From Clostridia bacterium (GTDB lineage Bacteria > Bacillota > Clostridia > Christensenellales > CAG-138), in assembly GCA_017523925.1 (NCBI GenBank), contig JAFWVQ010000035.1:1-64000 (forward strand): 64,000 bases of DNA. Reading direction: 5' to 3'. Positions 24,108-32,365 of this stretch are shown here, one piece after another. The notes beneath the pieces are model-generated. The model did no database searches, was not told the DNA's origin, and worked only from the letters and a program-made list of their open reading frames with translations. The stretch's first letter is position 1. Each line of letters begins with the position of its first letter. The position numbers were made by a program, and so were the translations under genes.

Positions 24108-25295
24108 TTAGATCTTATGCTTGCGAGAGAAGGCGCTTACGCTGAAAAATTCCTTCACGCCGCTGAAGATGCGGTCGGTCGATCGCGCCGAGAGCGCGCT
24201 TTTTTCGGGCATGCCGCCATCGTAAAGCATGAAATGCGCGAGCGCGAGGGTGGGGGAGTGGCGAATGCCGTTCAGCCTGCCCGCACGGGGAGCGCCTGCG
24301 ATGATGCTCCTTCCCGTTTTCTCGGAAAGATACTCGATGCAGCCGCTCATGCCGGAAACGCCGCCGCCTACGAGATGAACGGGGGAGCCGGCCGGAATCT
24401 CCGATGAAACCGCGTCGAGCGCTTCGCGGAGCCTGTCCGCAAATTCCTCGGCGCGCGATTCAACGATGAGCCGAAGATCGTCCGCGTTTAAATCCTTCGC
24501 CGCCGCCAAAGCAGCATCGCCGCCAAAGCGGTAGCCGCGCTTCAACTCCTCGGCCTCCTGCATGGGAAGCTCGAAGCCGTATGCGATATCCTTTGCAAAA
24601 TGCGTTCCGCCTATACCGAAGGATTCCGTGCGGACCACTGCGTTGCCGCGGATCGCGGAAACGTCGCAGTGGGTGCCGCCGCAATCGATCAGCACCGCGC
24701 CGCCGAGCCTTGCGTTCAGCGGAATGGTGAACGACGCGCAGGCCATGGGCGAGGAGATGAAGTTTCCAACGCTCCAGCCCGCGGACTCCACCGCGTCCGT
24801 AAGGAGCGAAACAAATTCGCCGCAAACGAAGGCGTGGCAAAACTTTGCGCTGAGCCGCTTTGATTTGAGCCCGAGCGGCGAACCGCCCCCGCAGGGAAGC
24901 GCGTTCACTGCATAGTCGAAGGGCGTGGTGTGCATCAGAGTGTAGCCCTCGGGAGGCTCGATGTTCTCGCCTCTGTCGAGCAGCAGCTCAAGATCGGAGT
25001 CGCAGACTCTGCCGGATGGCGTGTGCACCTCGCGGGAGGTGACCGCGCTCAGAATGAACGGCGCGGGCACGCCTATGCAGATGCTGTGCGAGCGCAGAAC
25101 GGATCGGGAGTACGCCTTGGAAAGCAGCTCGTCCACCGCCTCCAAAACAGCCTCGGCATCGGGCAGTTTCCCGATGGAGTAGCCCGCATAGGGGCGTGTA
25201 TCGAAGCTGTTTATAATAAGCGCCCCGCCCTCAGCAGAGGCATCCAGAAAGGAGACCTTGCTCGAGCCGACGTCGATCACGAAGCTGCGTTTCAT
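24108..25295 (-). CDS. ftsA: Divergent cell division protein FtsA
   Basis: This 395-residue actin-like ATPase tethers FtsZ to the membrane. ASKHA motifs are present: phosphate-1 VIDVGSSKVSF (about 6-16), phosphate-2 VLIDCGGTHCD (about 194-204) and adenosine-binding VHLVGGGVSGMSG (about 309-321). The C-terminal 20 residues (IFSGVKEFFSVSAF...) form a likely amphipathic membrane-targeting helix, as in known FtsA. Identity to model FtsA sequences looks low, and the assignment rests on motifs plus position between ftsQ and ftsZ. The start at 25295 has a weak ribosome-binding site. The 274-bp gap upstream to ftsQ holds nothing recognisable. Confidence 0.85.
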   Translation of the reverse strand: MKRSFVIDVGSSKVSFLDASAEGGALIINSFDTRPYAGYSIGKLPDAEAVLEAVDELLSKAYSRSVLRSHSICIGVPAPFILSAVTSREVHTPSGRVCDSDLELLLDRGENIEPPEGYTLMHTTPFDYAVNALPCGGGSPLGLKSKRLSAKFCHAFVCGEFVSLLTDAVESAGWSVGNFISSPMACASFTIPLNARLGGAVLIDCGGTHCDVSAIRGNAVVRTESFGIGGTHFAKDIAYGFELPMQEAEELKRGYRFGGDAALAAAKDLNADDLRLIVESRAEEFADRLREALDAVSSEIPAGSPVHLVGGGVSGMSGCIEYLSEKTGRSIIAGAPRAGRLNGIRHSPTLALAHFMLYDGGMPEKSALSARSTDRIFSGVKEFFSVSAFSRKHKI

Positions 25296-25569
25296 CAGTA
25301 AGTAAACTTCCGTTTGAGGATCGTGCGCAGATGCAGTTCGCTGGCCGCGCCGCCGTGGATGGCGGGGGAGCGAACAGGCGCATTTTCGCTGAAAAAGCAA
25401 AGTATGCGCAAGCATATACGCGGATTCATTATACCATAGTCCCGATATTTGGCGCAATACCAAATCATGGGGAAAACAAAAAGATTTTTTCGGTTTTTAT
25501 TGCGCCGGTTCATGCGGCGCAGGCGGGATTTCGCGGGCTTGATGCGGCATCGGCTGCCGGTCGCGCCAC

Positions 25570-26652
25570 TCAGCGCTTGTTCGGCGTGAAATCCACGATG
25601 CTCGAGCCGTTGAACACGTTTATCGTGCCGCCCTCCGGATAAACGGGAAGGAAGCGGCGGTAGGCCTCGCCCGCAGCGTACAGGCATTCGGACGCTGTGG
25701 TGACTGCGCCGAGCACAACGCGATAGTTGTTTTCGAGCCCGAGCACGGTGTACGCGCTGCCGGAAAGATCGATGTAGAGCGCCTTTTCGGCGATGTCGCT
25801 CGCGTCGATGGCGGCGATAAGCTCAATAGCACCAACGGTGCGAATGCTGCGCTCGGTCCTGTTGATATAGGTGCCCGGAGCAAAGCTGAAGCCGGAGAGG
25901 CCGCGCACCTCGAGCAAGCCCTCGGGCTTTTCGCTGCCAACGCTCAAAACGTATCCGTCCGCGCTGATGATGGTGCAGCGTCCGTTCACGCCCATGATCG
26001 CCGCGCGCGCCGCAACGTCCTCAACGGCGATCTCTATCCTGTTTGGAAACACCTTGCGCACGCTCTTGGTGCGAACGCCGTAAACGGAGTCCACGGCGGC
26101 GCTCAGCTCGGCCTGCTTATAGGAAAAGAAGCTCTTGCCCGTGCTGAGCCCGGAAAGGCTGACGAGCTGCTCCGAGCCGTACTGCTTCGAGCCCGTGACG
26201 GAGATAGTTTTAACGATCGTGAATCGGCGGAAGAGCGAGATAGCGGCGATGATGAAGAGTATGGCGAACACAACGGAGAGCACCTTGAGCAGGTCGCGCA
26301 GATTCTGCTTGCGCCTGCGCCTTTCGTGGCTGATCCCGCGCGCCTCATGCGCAAAGCCCGTATCGAGCTCCTTGCGCTTCTTTTTCCCGCGCTGCTTGCC
26401 CTTATCTCGGGCGGATCTTGACCTTGCATCGGTAGCGCCCGCTTTTTCGCCAGCGCCGGCGGGCGAAGCGGAAGCATCGGCTGCGCTTTGTGCGCTCTCC
26501 ATCTCGAACACGGGATCCTCGGTCGGAAACCGCGTATCCCTGCCGCCTTTTTTGTGCAGCTGACGGGGACGTTCGCCGCGCGAACGCCTTCTGTCTATGC
26601 CGCTGCGGATGCGGTCCCCGTTCTTTTTGCCGTCGTTCTGCCTGTTGTCCAT
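25570..26652 (-). CDS. ftsQ: Cell division protein FtsQ/DivIB
   Basis: This 360-residue bitopic membrane protein has a long, very basic cytoplasmic N-terminus (1-118), one transmembrane helix (about 122-142), a POTRA domain beginning FTIVKTISVTGSKQYG (about 148-220) and a beta domain. With FtsL and FtsB/DivIC homologues it forms the complex that activates the septal synthase FtsW-FtsI. The N-terminal extension is unusually long and rich in Arg, Lys, Ala and Ser. The 170-bp gap between this gene and ftsW, where murG often sits, contains no gene. Confidence 0.85.
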   Translation of the reverse strand: MDNRQNDGKKNGDRIRSGIDRRRSRGERPRQLHKKGGRDTRFPTEDPVFEMESAQSAADASASPAGAGEKAGATDARSRSARDKGKQRGKKKRKELDTGFAHEARGISHERRRRKQNLRDLLKVLSVVFAILFIIAAISLFRRFTIVKTISVTGSKQYGSEQLVSLSGLSTGKSFFSYKQAELSAAVDSVYGVRTKSVRKVFPNRIEIAVEDVAARAAIMGVNGRCTIISADGYVLSVGSEKPEGLLEVRGLSGFSFAPGTYINRTERSIRTVGAIELIAAIDASDIAEKALYIDLSGSAYTVLGLENNYRVVLGAVTTASECLYAAGEAYRRFLPVYPEGGTINVFNGSSIVDFTPNKR

Positions 26653-26822
26653 TTATCCCGTCATAGAGCGATGCTTTCGATTTTTCGGCCGACTTCGGTT
26701 TCTGCAGTTTTCGGCTAATGCGGCCGGTTCGCTCTTTTCGCTTGTGTTTTTTGGTTTGTGATTTCGATGATAGCTTGCGTTCGCTTCCCACCGCCGATCG
26801 GCGCGATGCTTCGCCCGCTGCT

Positions 26823-28043
26823 TTACTTAGCCTGCGCCCTTGCCGAGGGTTCCTCGCCGTCGCTTTTGAATGAGGGCAGCTTGGATACCTTCATGCTTCT
26901 TGAAACGTTCAGCAGTATGCCCATCGCTCCGAAGAAAACCAATAGGGACGAGCCGCCCGAGCTGATGAAGGGTAGGGACTGGCCCGTGGAGGGGATGCTG
27001 TTGGTAACAACGCCAACGTTGACCAAAACCTGGAGCGCAAGCGCGCAGGTGATGCCGAAGGCGATGAGGGAGCCGAAGCGGTCCGGCGCGGAAAGCGCGA
27101 TGCGAATGCCGCGATAGATTATGAATGCGAACGCCGCAAGCAGCACCACCACGCCTATGAAGCCGAGCTCCTCCGCGATGATCGCGAGGATATAGTCGTT
27201 CTCCATCTCGGGCAGGAAAAGCAGCTTCTGCCTGCTGTTGTTGAAGCCCTGACCGATGAAGCCGCCGTTTGCAAAGGCGTACATGGACTGCACCACCTGG
27301 TATGAGCGCCCGGAGGTGTCCTCCCAGGGATTCCACCAGGCCCAGATCCTGCTCAGTCGGTAGGGAGCGACCAGTATGAGCGCACCGATGCCGACAGCGC
27401 CCATACCGGCGACCGAAAGCAGATGCTTCATGCGCGCGCCGCCGAGAAACAGCATTACCGCCGTCAGCGCCACGATGATTATTACCATGGACATATTGGG
27501 CTGCAGGAAGATGAGCGCGATATGAGGCAGCGTCATCCCTATGAGCACGAGAAAGCTCTTGAGCGAGCCCATTTCCTTGTGATGCGTGCTGATATAGTAT
27601 GACATGCAGAACACGATCATGAATTTCACAAGCTCAGAGGGCTGCATGCCAAAGCTGCCGATATAGAGCCAGCGCTTTGCGCCGAGCACCTCGCGGCCGA
27701 TAAGGAGCGTTAGCGCAAGCAGCGCGAGAACGCCGAGATAGGCGACTATCACGATCCAGCGGCGATGATAGAAATGATAGTCCAAATGGGAAACGGCGAA
27801 CATGACCACGATGCCGATACCGAGGTAGATCGCCTGGCTGCGAACGAATTTCATGCCGTTGCCGTACTCGGAAAGCCCCTTATAATAGCTCGCGGAATAT
27901 AGCATAACTATGCCGAAAAGCGCCACCGCACAAACAGCGAAAAAAAGCAGAAAATCCATTCCCTGCTTTCCCTCAGCCAAGGTCTCGCGGCGCCGTTTGC
28001 CCGCTGTGTTCCTGAATTTTATGGGGGTGACATTGCTTTCCAT
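26823..28043 (-). CDS. ftsW: Septal peptidoglycan glycosyltransferase FtsW (SEDS family)
   Basis: This 406-residue polytopic protein has about ten membrane helices and SEDS hallmarks: GAKRWLYIGSFGMQPSELVKF (about 122-142), LQPNMS with the position of the catalytic Asp occupied by Asn (about 180), and the C-terminal TGQSLPFISSGGSS block. SEDS proteins polymerise lipid II with a class B PBP, here FtsI in the same cluster. SpoVE and RodA are paralogous alternatives, but dcw context favours FtsW/SpoVE. It lies 85 bp after murD. Confidence 0.92.
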   Translation of the reverse strand: MESNVTPIKFRNTAGKRRRETLAEGKQGMDFLLFFAVCAVALFGIVMLYSASYYKGLSEYGNGMKFVRSQAIYLGIGIVVMFAVSHLDYHFYHRRWIVIVAYLGVLALLALTLLIGREVLGAKRWLYIGSFGMQPSELVKFMIVFCMSYYISTHHKEMGSLKSFLVLIGMTLPHIALIFLQPNMSMVIIIVALTAVMLFLGGARMKHLLSVAGMGAVGIGALILVAPYRLSRIWAWWNPWEDTSGRSYQVVQSMYAFANGGFIGQGFNNSRQKLLFLPEMENDYILAIIAEELGFIGVVVLLAAFAFIIYRGIRIALSAPDRFGSLIAFGITCALALQVLVNVGVVTNSIPSTGQSLPFISSGGSSLLVFFGAMGILLNVSRSMKVSKLPSFKSDGEEPSARAQAK

Positions 28044-28128
28044 AAAGCCGTCCTGCCTTTATAACGTATAATAATGCTATGCGGCGGGAAGGAGGAACTG
28101 AACCGTTCCGCCGCACAGCATTTTGTGA

Positions 28129-29526
28129 TCAGATGATAGCGTCTTCCTTCATTCCATTCACGATCTTTTTGAAAATGTCGCCTCTCTGCTCGAAATTATC
28201 GAACATTCCCCAGCTTGCGCAGGCGGGGGAGAGCAGCACCGCGTCGCCGGGCTCGGCGTATGAAAACGCGGAGTAGATCAGCTCGCGGAAATCGTCCGGG
28301 CAGGCGTGGATGCTCTCAAAGCCCTCGTCCGCAGCCGCCTTCATGATCGCTTCGGTGTTCGAGCCGTTGACCACAACGGCCTTGATCCTGCCGTTGAAGG
28401 CGCGGAAAACGGGGCGGTAATCGCTGTTTTTATCGTAATTGCCGGCGCCGAGGATAAGCACCGTGGGCTTGGTCATCGCCTCGACCGCCTTGACGGTGGA
28501 TTCGGGGTTGGTGCCCTTGGAATCGTTGTAGAACGTAACGCCCTTGAATTCCCTGGTGAACTCGATCCTGTGCTCAACGCCCTTGAATGAGCGCAGCACT
28601 TCGCAAACGGTTTCGGGGGCAACGCCCATTGAAAGCGAGAGGCACACGGCGCAAAGCGCGTTCTCAAGGTTGTGCGCTCCTATGATGCCGAGCTCATCCG
28701 CGGGGATAAGCTCCGTTTCAACGCCGTCCATCCTGAAAACTATCATGCCGCCGCGCACGAATGCGCCGTTTTCGACCTCGTGCAGGCGCGAGAAGAAGAG
28801 CTTTTTGGCCTTGGTCTCGGCAGCGGCTACGATCGGATCGTCCGCATTGAGCACGGCGAAGTCCTTCGCCGTCTGATTCTCAAACATGCGCATCTTTGCG
28901 GCGATATAAGCCTCCATGCTGCCGAAGCGGTTGAGGTGATCCTCGGTGATGTTGAGAAGTCCTGCGGCGTTGGCGTGGAAATCAACGATGCTCTCGAGCT
29001 GCAGCGCGGCGGTCTCCGCAACCACCGTGTCCCCTGCGCGGGTCTCGAGCGCGTGCTCGGTGATCGGGATGCCGATGTTGCCGAGAGTGAAGCTCTTTCC
29101 GCCGACCAATGCATGATGCGCCTCGAAGATCTTGCCGGTGAGCGCCGTGGTGGTGGTTTTGCCGTTTGTGCCGCCTATGCAAACAAATCGCGTCCTGCGG
29201 TCGCAGAAACGGTAGCCGAGCTCTATCTCGCCGATGACCTCAACACCCATTCCGATCGCGCTCTTGACAAAGGGCTTGAATATGGGGATAACGGGGGAGA
29301 GGATCATCAGATCCGCCTCGTCAAGCAGCGCTTCGGGCGCAACGCCAAGTCGGTCGGTATAGCGCATGCCGCTGAGCGCCTCTTCAAGGCCGGGCAGCTC
29401 GCTCTTGAGATCGTTTATTATGATCCGATAGCCTTTTTTATAAAGCAGCTTCGCTGAGGAGATGCCGCTTTTTGCCATGCCGACTATCAGTGCGGTTTTT
29501 CCGTTTTTCTTGGGGGCTCTTTCCAT
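28129..29526 (-). CDS. murD: UDP-N-acetylmuramoyl-L-alanine--D-glutamate ligase
   Basis: This 465-residue Mur ligase adds D-Glu to UDP-MurNAc-L-Ala. It has an N-terminal Rossmann-type start ALIVGMAKSGISSAKLL, the ATP P-loop GGTNGKTTTT (about 118-127), NITEDHLNRF (about 191-200), the AHNLENALCA block and a C-terminal FYNDSKGTNPEST motif diagnostic of MurD. One oddity is AETAALQLE where MurD usually has the SSFQLE block. The ribosome-binding site GAGGAGG is good. Confidence 0.95.
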   Translation of the reverse strand: MERAPKKNGKTALIVGMAKSGISSAKLLYKKGYRIIINDLKSELPGLEEALSGMRYTDRLGVAPEALLDEADLMILSPVIPIFKPFVKSAIGMGVEVIGEIELGYRFCDRRTRFVCIGGTNGKTTTTALTGKIFEAHHALVGGKSFTLGNIGIPITEHALETRAGDTVVAETAALQLESIVDFHANAAGLLNITEDHLNRFGSMEAYIAAKMRMFENQTAKDFAVLNADDPIVAAAETKAKKLFFSRLHEVENGAFVRGGMIVFRMDGVETELIPADELGIIGAHNLENALCAVCLSLSMGVAPETVCEVLRSFKGVEHRIEFTREFKGVTFYNDSKGTNPESTVKAVEAMTKPTVLILGAGNYDKNSDYRPVFRAFNGRIKAVVVNGSNTEAIMKAAADEGFESIHACPDDFRELIYSAFSYAEPGDAVLLSPACASWGMFDNFEQRGDIFKKIVNGMKEDAII

Positions 29527-29740
29527 TTTCGGATCCTCCTCGATATTGTGCGCTTGTTGGTTGAGTCATACTATGAAAAACCGATCGGGGATCCAAGATC
29601 CTTGAGGGATGTGCCGATGCTTATCTCTCAAAAACCTTAGCGTTGCCAAGTTGTTTGTCCGTGCCAAGCGCCAACCGGAATCACGGCCAAACTTCCTCCC
29701 CCGATCGGTCTTCAACGGGGGTAATGCGCCGTATCGCCGC

Positions 29741-30763
29741 TCACAGGAAGAGTGCGAGTGCGGCGAGACAGCAAACTGCGGTAACGATCATATAGCCCGA
29801 TACGATCTTGGTTTCGGGATGACCGAGCAATTCGAAATGATGATGCAGGGGCGCCATCTTGAAGATGCGCTTGCCGTGGCGGAGCTTGAAGGAGCCAACC
29901 TGGAGCACCACGCTCACCGCCGAGGCAACGATGCAGCAGCCCATCAAAAGGAACAGGAACGGCGAACGGCTGTAAATGACCATCGCGCTCATTGCGCCGC
30001 CCAGTGCCATGGAGCCGGTGTCGCCCATGAATACCTTCGCAGGGTAGCTATTGCTCTTCAAAAAGCCGAGGCAGCCGCCCGCAGTCGCGAAGGCGAAGAT
30101 TCCCATATTGAGCATTCCGTCGCTCTTTGCGATGAAAAGGGGTTCCCTTGCGCTGAAATCGGTGGTGAAGGCCTTTGCAAAGTAGAGGAAAAGCACGCCC
30201 ATCGCCAGCGAATAGATCAGCGAGGTGCCGCCGAGCAGCCCGTCCAGACCGTCGGTAAGGTTAGCGCTGTTCACGATGGCGATCACGGTGAACATGATGA
30301 AGGGGATGTAGAACCAGCCGAGCTCGATCTCGCCGATGATCGGATCGTAGAGCTTTGAGCCGATATTCTCGCTCTTGTATGCATAGAGCGCCACAATGAG
30401 CGAAAGCAGGAACTGCGCGATTATCTTCTGATACGCCTTGAGTCCTAGATTATGCTTGGCCTTTACCTTGATGGAGTCGTCGAGGAATCCCACGAGCCCG
30501 AAGGCGACCATTATCAGGATGGCGGGCACGGAATACTCGAGCGCGATGTCGTACTTGCTTGAAATGAGCACTGCGGCGATGATGCCGATGATGAACATGA
30601 TTCCGCCCATCGTCGGCGTGCCTTCCTTGGCGGATTTGGCGTGCGGCCCTTCCTCGCGCTCGACCTGGCCGTACTTGAGCCTATGGAGCATCTTGATGAA
30701 AATGGGGGAGATAGGCATGGTTATCACTGCCGCTTCGAGAAAAGCTAAGATCATCCTTTGCAT
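29741..30763 (-). CDS. mraY: Phospho-N-acetylmuramoyl-pentapeptide transferase
   Basis: This 340-residue polytopic enzyme transfers phospho-MurNAc-pentapeptide to undecaprenyl phosphate, forming lipid I. Family motifs are EEGPHAKSAKEGTPTMGG (about 37-54), FLDDSIKVKAKHNLG (about 100-114), NSANLTDGLDGL (about 175-186) and the loop MAPLHHHFE (about 302-310). ATG 30763 fits the family N-terminus and has GAGAGG upstream; an in-frame ATG at 30823 would add 20 atypical residues. It follows murE directly, with no murF between. The 214-bp gap to murD shows no gene. Confidence 0.95.
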   Translation of the reverse strand: MQRMILAFLEAAVITMPISPIFIKMLHRLKYGQVEREEGPHAKSAKEGTPTMGGIMFIIGIIAAVLISSKYDIALEYSVPAILIMVAFGLVGFLDDSIKVKAKHNLGLKAYQKIIAQFLLSLIVALYAYKSENIGSKLYDPIIGEIELGWFYIPFIMFTVIAIVNSANLTDGLDGLLGGTSLIYSLAMGVLFLYFAKAFTTDFSAREPLFIAKSDGMLNMGIFAFATAGGCLGFLKSNSYPAKVFMGDTGSMALGGAMSAMVIYSRSPFLFLLMGCCIVASAVSVVLQVGSFKLRHGKRIFKMAPLHHHFELLGHPETKIVSGYMIVTAVCCLAALALFL

Positions 30764-30825
30764 AAGTCGTAAACCTCTCTGACGTAGTATTGCTTCCGTG
30801 GGCGCGAGCGAGCCGCGCTTCATCG

Positions 30826-32280
30826 TCAGCTTTTGCTTTCGCGCATCTCGTCAAGCAGCTCCGCCACGATGAGCTTTTCATCGAAAGGATGCTTAACGCC
30901 GTTTATCTCCTGATAGTATTCATGCCCCTTGCCGGCAAGCACGATGATATCGTCCTTCTTTGCCACAGAAAGAGCATACTTGATCGCCTCGCGGCGGTTT
31001 TCGATCACCGCGTGATCACAGCCGGTGCGCTCAACGCCCTCGAGCACCATCCCGATGATGCGCATCGGGTCCTCAGTGCGCGGATTGTCGGAGGTGACCA
31101 CGCAAAGGTCCGCGCAGCGTCCGGCTATCTCACCCATGATGGGGCGCTTGCTGTTGTCACGGTCGCCGCCGCAGCCGAAAACGGCTATGATGCGGCCCTT
31201 TGCGAACTCGCGCACAGAGCTGAGCAGGTTGTCGAGCCCGTCGGGGGTGTGGGCAAAGTCGAGTATGACGGAGAAATCGAAACCGTCGGTGGGCAGGGTC
31301 TCCATCCTGCCGGATACGCTTACAACGCTTGCAAGTCCCGCGGCGATATCGTCAAGCCCGATGCCGAGCTTGATGCAGATGCCCGCCGCGAGCATCGCGT
31401 TGAACACATTGAACAGGCCGGGGATCGGAACGGTTATATGCTGCATGCCCATGGTGCAGATCATGTCGAACTCGATGTTCGTGGGGCAGATGTCGATGTT
31501 AACGGCGCGTATATCGGCGTTGTTTGTGCGAACGCCGTAGCGCATCGCGGGCAGATTCAGCCCGTCCAAAAGCATGTCGCTGTGCTCGTCGTCCGCGTTC
31601 ACGACGGCAAATTTGCTGCGCTTGAACATGATCTTCTTGGCGGCAAGATAGTTTTCAAAGGTCTTGTGGTAGTCCAGATGATCCTGCGTGAGGTTCGTGA
31701 AGCCGCCAACGACGTATTCTATGCCGTGTACCCTGTCCTGATCGAGCGCGCTCGAGCTTGCTTCCATTATAATGATATCAACGCCGGCGTCCTTCATCAT
31801 GCGGAAAACGCGCTGCAGCTCAACGCTCTCGGGCGTGGTGAGCTCGGTGTGGATGATGTGATCGCCGATGAGGTTCCTTATCGTGCCGATCAAGCCCACC
31901 TTCATGCCTGCCTTCTCGCAGATCGCCTTGACCATGTAGGTCGTGGTGGTCTTGCCGTTCGTGCCGGTGATGCCGACCACGGGGATGCCCATGAGCGGAT
32001 GATCGAAGAAGTTCTCCGCGATCTCGGCCATGGCAAGGCGCGAATTCTTAACGATGATCTGCGGCACGTCGAACGGCAGCACCCTCTCAACGAGCAGCGC
32101 GGCCGCGCCGGCCTTCACCGCGGCTTCGGCGTATTCATGCCCGTCCTTATAGGTGCCGTTGATGCAGCAAAACAGATTGCCGGGCTTGACCTTCCTTGAA
32201 TCGTAGGCGATCTCGGAAATATCCGTGTCATCGCCGATAAGCCTGTGGTCGATGTTTTCGGTCAAAGCGCTGATACGCAT
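30826..32280 (-). CDS. murE: UDP-MurNAc-L-Ala-D-Glu--meso-diaminopimelate ligase
   Basis: This 484-residue Mur ligase adds the third residue of the stem peptide. It has the P-loop GITGTNGKTTTTY (about 108-120), EASSSALDQDRV, LTQDHLDYHKTFENYL and the substrate-selectivity motif DNPR in VTSDNPRTEDP (about 405-415), which in characterised enzymes marks meso-diaminopimelate rather than L-lysine. This predicts DAP-type peptidoglycan. The start at 32280 has AAGGAGAT 5-6 nt upstream. It lies 85 bp after ftsI. Confidence 0.96.
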   Translation of the reverse strand: MRISALTENIDHRLIGDDTDISEIAYDSRKVKPGNLFCCINGTYKDGHEYAEAAVKAGAAALLVERVLPFDVPQIIVKNSRLAMAEIAENFFDHPLMGIPVVGITGTNGKTTTTYMVKAICEKAGMKVGLIGTIRNLIGDHIIHTELTTPESVELQRVFRMMKDAGVDIIIMEASSSALDQDRVHGIEYVVGGFTNLTQDHLDYHKTFENYLAAKKIMFKRSKFAVVNADDEHSDMLLDGLNLPAMRYGVRTNNADIRAVNIDICPTNIEFDMICTMGMQHITVPIPGLFNVFNAMLAAGICIKLGIGLDDIAAGLASVVSVSGRMETLPTDGFDFSVILDFAHTPDGLDNLLSSVREFAKGRIIAVFGCGGDRDNSKRPIMGEIAGRCADLCVVTSDNPRTEDPMRIIGMVLEGVERTGCDHAVIENRREAIKYALSVAKKDDIIVLAGKGHEYYQEINGVKHPFDEKLIVAELLDEMRESKS

Positions 32281-32365
32281 TTTTATCTCCTTCCCCGTTT
32301 GCGGGATCGTTTTGGTAATGCGGCGGATCGCCGCAGGTATTTCGTTTTTGTTCGTAATTAGGGAG

